Below are positions 50,760 to 63,972 of a DNA stretch of 64,000 nt, piece by piece; the stretch's first letter is position 1; each line of letters opens with the position of its first letter. The notes under the pieces were generated by a model that was not told the DNA's origin, ran no database searches, and was given only the letters and a program-made list of their open reading frames with translations. The position numbers were made by a program, and so were the translations under genes. This stretch comes from Nymphaea colorata (taxonomy: Eukaryota; Streptophyta; Magnoliopsida; Nymphaeales; Nymphaeaceae). Location of the stretch: NCBI RefSeq assembly GCF_008831285.2, contig NC_045138.2, positions 38,245,115 through 38,309,114 on the forward strand, read 5' to 3'.

Positions 50760-51973
50760 GTCAGGAAATTTTCCTCTATATATCATAACATAATTGGTTT
50801 TTTGCAAAACAGTTTAATCAAATTAAATGGAGCACTTATATATAATAGGTCATAGTTCGTCGGTAAGCAGTGGTTTGTAGTCATGGGGCCTTAGTGCACT
50901 GGAAAAGGGGGATATATCTATCATTCCTGAGAGGTTTGAAAAGGTACACATGCTACATGAGTTTTTTTTTCCAAAGTGAAGTAATATTCTATAATAGGTT
51001 GCTGAAGGTCCTTCACATTTATCCTGTATCTATTCTATGCTTTGTTTGGAGAACCATGTTGTCATTCATCTGACTGATGATCATCTTGGACTGCCTCCTT
51101 TTATTTGAAAATGTTTTGTGTAGTTGTAGCTTGTTTGTTGCTGATCTAGCAGTTATCTCTATTCCGTGCTTGAAAATACTGTTGACTGTTGTAAAATTCT
51201 GTACTGCTTCTTATTGCCATCCATATGACAATATTTTTACATCCATAGCATCCATAGCTTCTGTTGTATAGGCAACTTATAACAGCTCTTCATAAATGGC
51301 TTTTTTAGTTTTCAAATATATTACTCAGCTGTAACGTTTGTTGCCTTTATGAATATCCTTCTATCATCAGCATTCATATTGATGTTCTTGTTTTGTATTT
51401 TAGATATTTCCTTTTCATTGAAGATAAGGCAGAACACGAGTAAGAAATCCTTGGGTAATGTTTGAATTACTATATGGAGATGCATAAAGAGTCTTTGAAA
51501 CAAGATTTTGCCATAGGTAAAATGAACCAATATGGAAAAACTATAACCAATTATGTAAAAGAAGAGGGGGGACTGGGGAGTAATCCCCTGAGATGTGGGA
51601 ACTACTCAAGGATCTTATGTGGCAATGTCCCCACAATCAAAATCCAAAATAGTAGTTGGTGCAATATTTTTATGATATGTTAACTCGTAAGCATAGACAA
51701 ATGGTAGATGCAGCATCTGGGGGGTACATTCATGATGACAAGCAATGAAGAAGCATCAACTTTGTTTGAGACTTAATAACAATTGTACACATCCTGCCTC
51801 ATCATCTATGCAAGAGAGAGCGCCATGGATGTCTTTGGGAGCACTCAATGAGGAATATGTGAGGTATCATCATTCCGTTATTGGTGCAAAAGGATGGATA
51901 AAATTAGAGATTAGTTGGAGCAAATATTGACACTCATTCGAACAGTGAATGAGACATACTCATGCGGAAACTC
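50760..51973. other. Spacer between exon fragments and satellite array
   Basis: AT-rich; nothing coding is recognised. A box-A-like phrase TTAGTGCACTGG occurs near 50892. The region ends abruptly at the first satellite monomer. Confidence 0.4.
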
Positions 51974-52228
51974 AGTGTGAGACAAAACTATTGACAATGA
52001 AAAAAACTAGGGTAGGAAAGATATAATGAACCCCGTACAACAACAAGAGGGGAAGCAGTTCCGTAAGACATGCGAACTGCATATGGATATTGTTGAGGCA
52101 ACGTCTCCACAATCAAGTTGAAAATGTCAATTACACGCTTTTAAAATAAATAGTGAATTGAAGATATAGCCGACGCATGGCCAACTAAATGCATCGGCAT
52201 AATGATCCGTTTTAGGAGGTTATGTGTG

Positions 52229-55200
52229 AGACAAAAGCATTGACTCTGAAAAAACTGGGGTAGGAAATATGCGATGAACCCTATACATCAAAAGGGGAAG
52301 CAGTACCATGAGACATGGGAATTGCATATGGATCTTGATGAGGCTACGTCCCTACTATCAAGTTCAAAATGTCAATCAAATGCACTGCAAATAAATGGCT
52401 GACTGAAAAAATGGTCGATGCATGGCAAATTAGATGCATCAACATAAAGGTCAGTTTTAGAAGGTCATGTGTGAGACAAAAGTATTGATTATGAAAAACC
52501 TAGACTATGAAAGATGCGATGAACCCCGTACAACAAAAGGGGAAGCAGTCTCGTAAGACATGCGAACTGCATATGGATATTGATGAGGCAACGTCCCTAC
52601 CATCAAGTTCAAAATGTCAATCACATGCATTTGAAATAAATGGCGGACTGAAGACATAGCCGATGCATGGCCAACTAGATGCATCGACATAATGGTATGT
52701 TTTAGGATGTTATATGTGAGACAAAAGTATTGTCTATGAAAATACCATGGTAGGAAAGATACGATGAACCCCGTACAACAAGAGGGGAAGTAGTTTCGTA
52801 AGACATGCGAACTGCATATGAATATTGTTGAGGCAACGTCTCCACAATCAAGTTAAAAATGTCAATTACACACATTTGAAATAAATGGTGAATTTGAAGA
52901 TATAGCCAATGCATGGCCAACTAGATGCATCGACATAATGATACGTTTTAGGAGATTATGTGTGAGACAAAAGCATTGACTCTGAAAAAACTGGGGTAGG
53001 AAAGATGCGATGAACCTATACATCGAAAGGGGAAGCAGTACCATGAGAGATGGGAACTGCGTATGGATCTTGATGAGGCTACGTCCCTACTATCAAGTTC
53101 AAAATGTCAATCAAATGCACTGCAAATAAATGGCTGACTGAAGACATGGTCGATGCATGGCAAATTAGATGCATAAAGGTCAGTTTTAGAAGGTCATGTG
53201 TGAGACAAAAGTATTGACTATGAAAAACCTAGAGTATGAAAGATACGATGAACCCCGTACAACAAAAGGGGAAGCAGTCCCGTAAGGCATGCGAACTGCA
53301 TATGGATATTGATGAAGTAACGTCCCTACCATCAAGTTCAAAATGTCAATCACATGCATTTTAAATAAATGGCGGACTGAAGACATAACCGATGCATGGC
53401 CAACTAGCTGCATCAACATAATGGTATGTTTTAGGAGGTTATATGAGAGCCAAAAGTATTGTTTATGAAAATACAATGATAGGAAAGATACAATGAACCC
53501 CATACAACAAGTGGTGAAGCAGTTCCGTAAGACATGCGAACTGCATATGGATATTGTTGAGGCAACGTCTCGACAACCAAGTTAAAAATGTCAATTATAT
53601 GCATTTGAAATAAATGGTGAATTGAAGATATAGCCGACGCATGGCCAACTAGATGCATCAGCATAATGATTCGTTTTAGGAGGTTATGTGTGAGACAAAA
53701 GCATTGACTGTGAAAAAACTGGGGTACGAAAGATGCGATGAACCCTATACATCGAAAGGGGAAGCAGTACCATGAGACATGGGAACTGCATATGGATCTT
53801 GATGAGGCTACGTCCCTACTATCAAGTTCAAAATATCAATAAGTTGCACTACAAATAAATGGCTGACTGAAGACATGGTCGATGCATGGCAAATTAGATG
53901 CATCAGCATAATGGTCAGTCTTAGAAGGTCATGTGTGAGACAAAAGTATTGACTATGAAAAACTTAGAGTATGAAAGTTACGACGAACCCCGTACAACAA
54001 AAGGGGAAGCAGTCCCGTAAGACATGCGAACTGCATATGGATATTGATGAGGCAACGTCCCTACCATCAAGTTCAAAATTTCAATTATACGCATTTGAAA
54101 TAAATGGTGAATTGAAGATATAGCCGACGCATGGCCAACTAGATGCATCAGCATAATGACTCGTTTTTGGAGGTTATGTGTGAGACAAAAGCATTGACTC
54201 TGAAAAAACTGGGGTATGAAAGATGCGATGAACCCTATACATCGAAAGGGGAAGCAGTACCATGAGACATGGGAACTGCATATGGATCTTGATGAGGCTA
54301 CGTCCCTACTATCAAGTTCAAAATATCAATAAGTTGCACTACAAATAAATGGCTGACTGAAGACATGGTCGATGCATGGCAAATTAGATGCATCAACATA
54401 ATGGTCAGTCTTAGAAGGTCATGTGTGTGACAAAAGTATTGACTATGAAAAACTTAGAGTATGAAAGTTACGACGAACCCCGTACAACAAAAGGGGAAGC
54501 AGTCCCGTAAGACATGCGAACTGCATATGGATATTGACGAGGCAACGTCCCTACCATCAAGTTCAAAATGTCAATCACATGCATTTGAAATAAATGGCAA
54601 ACTGAAGGCATAGCCGATGCATGGCCAACTAGATGCATCGACATAATGGTATGTTTTAGGATGTTATATGTAAGACAAAAGTATTGTCTATGAAAATGCC
54701 ATGGTAGGAAAGATACGATGAACCCCGTACAACAAGAGGGGAAGCAGTTCCGTAAGACATGCGAACTGCATATGGATATTGTTGAGGCAACGTCTCCACA
54801 ATCAAGTTAAAAATGTCAATTACGCGCATTTGAAATAAATGGTGAATTGAAGATATAGACGATGCATGGCCAACTAGATGCATCGACATAATGATCCGTT
54901 TTAGGAGGTTATGTGTGAGAGAAAAGCATCGACTCTGAAAAAACTGGGGTAGGAAAGATGCGATGAACCCTATACATCGAAAGAGGAAGCAGTACCATGA
55001 GATATGGGAGCTGCATATGGATCTTGATGAGGCTACGTCCATACTATCAAGTTCATAATGTCAATCAAATGCACTGCAAATAAATGGCTTACTGAAGTCA
55101 TGGTCGATGCATGGCTAATTAGATGCATCAGCATAATGGTCAGTTTTAGAAGGTCATGTGTGAGACAAAAGTATTGACTATGAAAAACCTAGAGTGTGAA

Positions 55201-56999
55201 AGTTACGACAAACCCCGCACAACAAAAGGGGAAGCAGTCCCGTCAGACATGCGAACTACATATGGATATTGATGTGGCAACGTCCCTACCATCAAGTTCA
55301 AAATGTCAATCACATGCATTTGAAATAAATGGCGGACTGAAGACATAGCCGATGCGTGACCAACTAGATGCATCAACATAATGGTATTTTAGGATGTTAT
55401 ATGTGAGACAAAAGTATTGTCTATGAAAATACTATGGTAGGAAAGATACGATGAACCCCGTACAACAACAGGGGAAGCAGTTTCGTAAGACACGCGAACT
55501 GCATATGGATATTGTTGAGGCAACGTCTCCACAATCAAGTTAAAAATGTCAATTACACGCTTTTGAAATAAATGGTGAATGAAGATATAGCCGATGCATG
55601 GCCAACTAGATGCATCGGCATAATGATCCGTTTTAGGAGGTTATGTATGAGACAAAAGCATTGACTCTGAAAAAACTGGGGTAGGAAAGATGCGATGAAC
55701 CCCATATATCGAAAGGGGAAGCAGTATCATGAGACATGGGAACTGCATATGGATCTTGATGAGGCTACGTCCCTACTATCAAGTTCAAAATGTCAATCTA
55801 ATGCACTGCAAATAAATGGCCGACTGAAGACATAGTCGATGCATGGCAAATTAGATGCATCAGCATAATGGTTAGTATTAGAAGGTCATGTGTGAGACAA
55901 AAGCATTGACTTTGAAAAAACTGGGGTACGAAAGATGCGATGAACCCTATACATCGAAAGGGGAGGCAGTACGATGAGACATGGGAACTGCATATGGATA
56001 TTGATGAGGCAACGTCCCTACCATCAAGTTGAAAATGTCAATCAGATGCATGGTCAACTAGATGATCGACATAATGGTATGTTTTAGGATGTTATATGTG
56101 AGACAAAAGTATTGTCTATGAAAATACTATGGTAGGAAAGATACGATGAAACCCGTACAACAAGAGGGGAAGCAGTTTCGTAAGACATGCGAACTGCAGA
56201 TGGATATTGTTGAGGCAACGTCTCCACAATCAAGTTAAAAATGTCAATTACAGGCTTTTGAAATAAATAGTAAATTGAAGATATGGCCGATGCATGGCTA
56301 ACTAGATGCATCGGCATAATGATCCGTTTTAGGAGGTTATGTTGTGAGACAAAAGCATTGACTCTGAAAAAACTGGGGTAGGAAAGATGCGATGAACCCT
56401 GTACATCGAAAGGGGAAGAAGTCTCATGAGACATGGGAACTGCATATGGATCTTGATGAGGCTACGTCCCTACTATCAAGTTCAAAATGTCAATCAAATG
56501 CACTGCAAATAAATGGCAGACTGAAGACGTGGTAGATGCATGGCAAATTAGATGCATCAGCATAATGGTCAGTTTTGGAGGGACATGTGTGTAACAAAAG
56601 TATTGACTATGAAAAACCTAGATTGTGAAAGATACGATGAACCCCGTACAACAAAAGGGGAAGCAGTCCCGTAAGACATGCGAACTGCATATGGATATTG
56701 ATAAGGCAACGTCCCTACCATCAAGTTCAAAATCTCAATCAAGTGAGACAAAAGTTTTAGGATGTTATATGTGAGACAAAAGTATTGTCTATGAAAATAC
56801 CATGGTAGGAAAGATACGATGAACCCCGTACAACAAGAGGCGTAGCAGTTCCGTAAGACATGTGAACTGCATATGGATATTGATGAGGGAACGTCCATAC
56901 CATCAAGTTCAAAATCTCAATCACATGCATTTGAAATAAATGGCGAACTGAAGACATAGCCGATGCATGGCCAACTAGATGCATCGACATAATAGCAAT
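52229..56999. repeat. Left part of array: mainly 3-monomer (B-C-A) higher-order period, about 735 bp, more diverged
   Basis: B-class starts fall near 52229, 52965 and 53697 (3 x 245 apart), then after a 2-monomer step near 54184, then again at 3-monomer steps. Class C monomers are frequent here and absent from the right half except as a trace at the very end. Small indels and truncated monomers near 56040 and 56750 show decay. Confidence 0.8.
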
Positions 57000-57470
57000 G
57001 TTTTAGGATGTGTATGAAAGATACGATGAACCCCGTACAACAAGAGGGGAAGCAGTTCTGTAAGACATGCGAACTGCATATGGATATTGTTGAGGCAACG
57101 TCTCCACAATCAAGTGAAAAATGTCAATTACACGCCTTTGAAATAAATGGTGAATTGAAGATATAGCCGATGCATGGCCAACTAGATTCATCGGCATAAT
57201 GATCCGTTTTAGGAGGTTATGTGTGAGACAAAAGCTTTGACTCTGAAAAAACTGGGGTAGGAAAGACGTGATGAACCCTATACATCGAAAGGGGAAGCAG
57301 TACCTTGAGACATGGGAACTTCTTATGGATCTTGATGAGGCAACGTCCCTACCATCAAGTTCAAAATGTCAATCACATGTATTTTAAATAAATGGCAGAC
57401 TGAAGACATAGCCGATGCATGGCCAACTAGATGCATCGACATAATGGCATGTTTTAGGATGTTATATGTG

Positions 57471-58653
57471 AGACAAAAGTATTGTCTATAAAAATACCAT
57501 GGTAGGAAAGATTCAATGAACCCCGTACAACAAGAGGGGAAACAGTTCCATAAGACATACGAATTGCATATTGATATTGTTGAGGCAACGTCTCCACAAT
57601 CACGTTAAAAATGTCAATTACACGCCTTTGAAATAAATGGTGAATTGAAGATATAGCCGATGCATGGCCAACTAGATGCATCGGCATAATGATCCGTTTT
57701 AGGAGGTTATGTATGAGACAAAAGCATTGACTCTGAAAAAACTGGGGTAGGAAAGATGTGATGAACCCTATACATCGAAAGGGGAAGCAGTACCTTGAGA
57801 CATGGGAACTGCATATGGATCTTGATGAGGCAACGTCCCTACCATCAAGTTCAAAATGTCAATCACATGTATTTTAAATAAATGGTAGACTGAAGACATA
57901 GCCGATGCATGGCCAACTAGATGCATCGACATAATGGCATGTTTTAGGATGTTATATGTGAGACAAAAGTATTGTCTATGAAAATACCATGGTAGGAAAG
58001 ATACGATGAACCCCGTACAACAAGAGGGGTAGCAGTTCCGTAAGACATGTGAACTGCATATGGATATTGAAGAGGCAACGTCCATACCATGAAGTTCAAA
58101 ATCCCAATCACATGCATTTGAAATAAATGGCGAACTGAAGACATAGCCGATGCATGGCCAACTAGATGCATCGACATAATGGCAATGTTTTAGGATGTGT
58201 ATGAAAGATACGATGAACCCCGTACAACAAGAGGGGAAGCAGTTCTGTAAGACATGCGAACTGCATATGGATATTGTTGAGGCAACGTCACCACAATCAA
58301 GTAAAAAATGTCAATTACACGCCTTTGAAATAAATGGTGAATTGATGACATAGCCGATGCATGGCCAACTAGATTCGTCGGCATAATGATCCGTTTTAGG
58401 AGGTTATGTGTGAGACAAAATCATTGACTCTAAAAAAACTGGGGTAGGAAAGATGTGATGAACCCTATACATCGAAAGGGGAAGCAGTACCTTGAGACAT
58501 GGGAACTGCATATGGATCTTGATGAGGCAACGTCCCTACCATCAAATTCAAAATGTCAATCACATGTATTTTAAATAAATGGCAGAAGACATAGCCGATG
58601 CATGGCCAACTAGATGCATCGACATAATGGCATGTTTTAGGATGTTATATGTG
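57471..58653. repeat. HOR unit 1 (A-B-A-Ashort-B), 1183 bp
   Basis: Monomer landmarks at 57471, 57716, 57961, the short A near 58190, and 58413. The short A lacks about 38 bp covering AGACAAAAG...CATGG. A 4-bp deletion (GGCAGAAGAC) shortens the last monomer. Confidence 0.85.
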
Positions 58654-59880
58654 AGACAAAAGTATTGTCTATGAAAATACCATGGTAGGAAAGATACGAT
58701 GAACCCCGTACAACAAGAGGGGAAACGGTTCCGTAAGACATACGAACTGCATATGGATATTGTTGAGGCAACGTCTCTACAATCACGTTAAAAATGTCAA
58801 TTACACGCCTTTGAAATAAATGGTGAATTGAAGATATAGCCGATGCATGGCCAACTAGATGCATCGGCATAATGATCCGTTTTAGGAGGTTATGTGTGAG
58901 ACAAAAGCATTGACTCTGAAAAAACTGGGGTAGGAAAGATGTGATGAACCCTATACATCGAAAGGGGAAGCAGTACCTTGAGACATGGGAACTGCATATG
59001 GATCTTGATGAGGCAACGTCCCTACCATCAAGTTTAAAATGTCAATCACATGTATTTTAAATAAATGGCAGACTGAAGACATAGCCGATGCATGGCCAAC
59101 TAGATGCATCGACATAATGGCATGTTTTAGGATGTTATATGTGAGACAAAAGTATTGTCTATGAAAATACCATGGTAGGAAAGATACGATGAACCCGGTA
59201 CAACAAGAGGGGTAGCAGTTCCGTAAGACATGTGAACTGCATATGTATATTGATGAGGCAACGTCCATACCATCAAGTTCAAAATCTCAATCACATGCAT
59301 TTGAAATAAATGGCGAACAGAAGACATAGCCGATGCATGGCCAACTAGATGCATCGACATAATAGCAATGTTTTTGGATGTTATATGTGAGACAAAAGTA
59401 TTGTCTATGAAAAATACTATGGTAGGAAAGATACGATGAACCTCGTACAACAAGAGGGGAAGCAGTTCTGTAAGACATGCGATCTGCATATGGATATTGT
59501 TGAGGCAACGTCTCCACAATCAAGTGAAAAATGTCAATTACACGCCTTTGAAATAAATGGTGAATTGAAGATATAGCCGATGCATGGCCAACTAGATTCA
59601 TCGGCATAATGATCCGTTTTAGGAGGTTATGTGTGAGACAAAAGCATTGACTCTGAAAAAACTGGGGTAGGAAAGATGTGATGAACCCTATACATCGAAA
59701 GGGGAAGCAGTACCTTGAGACATGGGAACTGCATATGGATCTTGATGAGGCAACGTCCCTACCATCAAGTTCAAAATGTCAATCACAGGTATTTTAAATA
59801 AATGGCAGACTGAAGACATAGCCGATGCATGGCCAACTAGATGCATCGACATAATGGCATGTTTTAGGATGTTATATGTG
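58654..59880. repeat. HOR unit 2 (A-B-A-A-B), 1227 bp
   Basis: Landmarks at 58654, 58899, 59144, 59390 and 59636. The fourth monomer is full length, unlike units 1, 4 and 5. Confidence 0.87.
59086..59111. repeat. Representative dyad within the satellite monomer
   Basis: CGATGCAT, a 10-bp spacer GGCCAACTAG, then ATGCATCG: perfect 8-bp arms. In class B monomers followed by CGGC the arms extend to 10 bp (GCCGATGCAT). The same dyad recurs in most monomers at the same place. Confidence 0.9.
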
Positions 59881-61597
59881 AGACAAAAGTATTGTCTATG
59901 AAAATACCATGGTAGGAAAGATACGATGAACCCCGTACAACAAGAGGGGAAACAGTTCCGTAAGACATACGAACTGCATATGGATATTGTTGAGGCAACG
60001 TCTCTACAATCATGTTAAAAATGTCAATTACACGCCTTTGAAATAAATGGTGAATTGAAGATATAGCCGATGCATGGCCAACTAGATGCATCGGCATAAT
60101 GATCCGTTTTAGGAGGTTATGTGTGAGACAAAAGCATTGACTCTGAAAAAACTGGGGTAGGAAAGATGTGATGAACCCTATACATCGAAAGGGGAAGCAG
60201 TACCTTGAGACATGGGAACTGCATATGGATCTTGATGAGGCAACGTCCCTACCATCAAGTTCAAAATGTCAATCACAGGTATTTTAAATAAATGGCAGAC
60301 TGAAGACATAGCCGATGCATGGCCAACTAGATGCATCGACATAATGGCATGTTTTAGGATGTTATATGTGAGACAAAAGTATTGTCTATGAAAATACCAT
60401 GGTAGGAAAGATACGATGAACCCCATACAACAAGAGGGGAAACAGTTCCGTAAGACATACGAACTGCATATGGATATTGATGAGGCAACGTCCATACCAT
60501 CAAGTTCAAAATGTCAATTACACGCCTTTGAAATAAATGGCGAACTGAAGACATAGCCGATGCATGGCCAACTAGATGCATCGGCATAATGATCCGTTTT
60601 AGGAGGTTATGTGTGAGACAAAAGCATTGACTCTGAAAAAACTGGGGTAGGAAAGATGTGATGAACCCTATACATCGAAAGGGGAAGCAGTACCTTGAGA
60701 CATGGGAACTGCGTATGGATCTTGATGAGGCAACGTCCCTACCATCAAGTTTAAAATGTCAATCACATGTATTTTAAATAAATGGCAGACTGAAGACATA
60801 GCCGATGCATGGCCAACTAGATGCATCGACATAATGGCATGTTTTAGGATGTTATATGTGAGACAAAAGTATTGTCTATGAAAATACCATGGTAGGAAAG
60901 ATACGATGAACCCGGTACAACAAGAGGGGTAGCAGTTCCGTAAGACATGTGAACTGCATATGGATATTGATGAGGCAACGTCCATACCATCAAGTTCAAA
61001 ATCTCAATCACTTGCATTTGAAATAAATGGCGAACTGAAGACATAGCCGATGCATGGCCAACTAGATGCATCGACATAATAGCAATGTTTTTGGATGTAA
61101 TATGTGAGACAAAAGTATTGTCTATGAAAAATACTATGGTAGGAAAGATACGATGAACCTCGTACAACAAGAGGGGAAGCAGTTCTGTAAGACATGCGAA
61201 CTGCATATGGATATTGTTGAGGCAACGTCTCCACAATCAAGTGAAAAATGTCAATTACACGCCTTTGAAATAAATGGTGAATTGAAGATATAGCCGATGC
61301 ATGGCCAACTAGATTCATCGGCATAATGATCCGTTTTAGGAGGTTATGTGTCAGACAAAAGCATTGACTCTGAAAAAACTGGGGTAGGAAAGATGTGATG
61401 AACCCTATACATCGAAAGGGGAAGCAGTACCTTGAGACATGGGAACTGCATATGGATCTTGATGAGGCAACGTCCCTACCATCAAGTTCAAAATGTCAAT
61501 CACAGGTATTTTAAATAAATGGCAGACTGAAGACATAGCCGATGCATGGCCAACTAGATGCATCGACATAATGGCATGTTTTAGGATGTTATATGTG
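59881..61597. repeat. HOR unit 3, seven monomers (A-B-A-B-A-A-B), 1717 bp
   Basis: This equals the 5-monomer unit plus one extra A-B pair, as expected from unequal exchange within the array. The A monomer at 60370-60600 is a visible A/B hybrid. Confidence 0.85.
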
Positions 61598-62784
61598 AGA
61601 CAAAAGTATTGTCTATGAAAATACCATGGTAGGAATGATACGATGAACCCCGTACAACAAGAGGGGAAACAGTTCCGTAAGACATACGAACTGCATATGG
61701 ATATTGTTGAGGCAACGTCTCCACAATCACGTTAAAAATGTCAATTACACGCCTTTGAAATAAATGGTGAATTGAAGATATAGCCGATGCATGGCCAACT
61801 AGATGCATCGGCATAATGATCCGTTTTAAGTGGTTATGTGTGAGACAAAAGCATTGACTCTGAAAAAACTGGAGTAGGAAAGATGTGATGAACCCTATAC
61901 ATCGAAAGGGAAAGCAGTACCATGAGACATGGGAACTGCATATGGATCTTGATGAGGCTACGTCCCTACTATCAAGTTCAAAATGTCAATCACATGTGTT
62001 TTAAATAAATGGCAGAGTGAAGACATAGCCGATGCATGGCCAACTAGATGCGTCGACATAATGGCATGTTTTAGGATGTTATATGTGAGACAAAAGTATT
62101 GTCTATGAAAATACCTTGGTAGGAAAGATACGATGAACCCCGTACAACAAGAGGGGTAGCAGTTCCGTAAGACATGTGAACTGCATATGGATATTGATGA
62201 GGCAACGTTCATGCCATCAAGTTCAAAATCCCAATCACATGCATTTGAAATAAATGGCAAACTGAAGACATAGCCGATGCATGGCCAACTAGATGCATCG
62301 ACATAATAGCAATGTTTTAGGATGTGTATGAAAGATACGATGAACCCCGTACAACAAGAGGGGAAGCAGTTCTGTAAGACATGCGAACTGCATATGGATA
62401 TTGTTGAGGCAACGTCACCACAATCAAGTAAAAAATGTCAATTACACGCCTTTGAAATAAATGGTGAATTGATGATATAGCCGATGCATGGCCAACTAGA
62501 TTCGTCGGCATAATGATCCGTTTTAGGAGGTTATGTGTGAGACAAAATCATTGACTCTGAAAAAACTGGGGTAGGAAAGATGTGATGAACCCTATACATC
62601 GAAAGGGGAAGCAGTACCTTGAGACATGGGAACTGCATATGGATCTTGATGAGGCAACGTCCCTACCATCAAGTTCAAAATGTCAATCACATGTATTTTA
62701 AATAAATGGCAGACTGAAGACATAGCCGATGCATGGCCAACTAGATGCATCGACATAATGGCATGTTTTATGATGTTATATGTG
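61598..62784. repeat. HOR unit 4 (A-B-A-Ashort-B), 1187 bp
   Basis: Carries the same 38-bp deletion in its fourth monomer (near 62318) as units 1 and 5, including the flanking GATGTGTATGAAAGATACG junction. Confidence 0.86.
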
Positions 62785-63972
62785 AGGCAAAAGTATTGTT
62801 TATGAAAATACCATGGTAGGAAAGATACGATGAACCCCGTACAACAAGAGGGGAAACAGTTCCGTAAGACATACGAATTGCATATGGATATTGTTGAGGC
62901 AACGTCTCCACAATCACGTTAAAAATGTCAATTCCACGCCTTTGAAATAAGTGGTGAATTGAAGAAATAGCCGATGCATGGCCAACTAGATGCATCGGGA
63001 TAATGATCCGTTTTAAGAGGTTATGTGTGAGACAAAAGCATGGACTCTGAAAAAATTGGGGAAGGAAAGATGTGATGAACCCTATACATCGAAACGGAAA
63101 GCAGTACCATGAGACATGGGAACTGCATATGCATCTTGATGAGGCTACGTCCCTACTATCAAGTTCAAAATGTCAATCACATGTATTTTAAATAAATGGC
63201 AGACTGAAGACATAGCCGATGCATGGCCAACTAGATGCATCGACATAATGGCATGTTTTAGGATGTTATATGTGAGACAAAAGTATTGTCTATGAAAATA
63301 CCATGGTAGGAAAGATACGATGAACCCCGTACAACAAGAGGGGAAACAGTTCCGTAAGACATACGAACTGCATATGGATATTGTTGAGGCAACGTCCATG
63401 CCATCAAGTTCAAAATCTCAATCACATGCATTTGAAATAAATGGCGAACTGAAGACATAGCTGATGCATGGCCAACTAGATGCATCGATATAATAGCAAT
63501 GTTTTAGGATGTGTATGAAAGATACGATGAACCCCGTACAACAAGAGGGGAAGCAGTTCTGTAAGACATGCGAACTGCATATGGATATTGTTGAGGCAAC
63601 GTCACCACAATCAAGTAAAAAATGTCAATTACATGCCTTTGAAATAAATGGTGAATTGAAGATATAGCCGATGCATGGCCAACTAGATTCATCGGCATAA
63701 TGATCCGTTTTAGGAGGTTATGTATGAGACAAAATCATTGACTCTGAAAAAACTGGGGTAGGAAAGATGTGATGAACCCTATACATCGAAAGGGGAAGCA
63801 GTACCTTGAGACATGGGAACTGCATATGGATCTTGATGAGGCTACGTCCCTAGTATCAAGTTCAAAATGTCAATCAAATGCACTGCAAATAAATGGCTGA
63901 CTGAAGACATGGTCGATGCATGGCAAATAGATGCATCAAGATAATGGTTAGTTTTAGAGGGTCATGTGTGAG
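62785..63972. repeat. HOR unit 5 (A-B-A-Ashort-B), last before interruption
   Basis: Short A near 63504. The final monomer changes to a left-type tail (CTGACTGAAGACATGGTCGATG) and stops in mid-phrase at GTGTGAG, where GC-rich sequence begins. Confidence 0.85.

Larger units (their letters stand above)
51974..63972. repeat. Satellite DNA array, about 49 tandem monomers of 245 bp with higher-order structure
   Basis: The landmark AGACAAAAG recurs at 51980 (as AGACAAAAC), 52229, 52474, 52719, 52965 ... 59636, 59881, that is every 245-246 bp. All monomers share GATGAACCC, GGAAGCAGT, GAACTGCATATGGAT, CTACxATCAAGTT, AAATAAATGG and GATGCATGGC. Three classes are visible: A (TATTGTCTATGAAAATACCATGG, CCCGTACAACAAGAGG), B (GCATTGACTCTGAAAAAACTGGGG, CCCTATACATCGAAAGG) and C (TATTGACTATGAAAAACCTAG, CCCGTACAACAAAAGG). 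It is unbroken for 12 kb. Minus-strand frames of 60-130 codons repeat with the monomers and I treat them as by-products. It is not 5S rDNA and not CRISPR. Confidence 0.97.

Noticed and set aside
52000-63970. CRISPR-like or 5S rDNA-like tandem array
   Set aside because: Units are 245 bp with no unique spacers, and no 5S gene promoter or body is present; it is satellite DNA in a plant genome.
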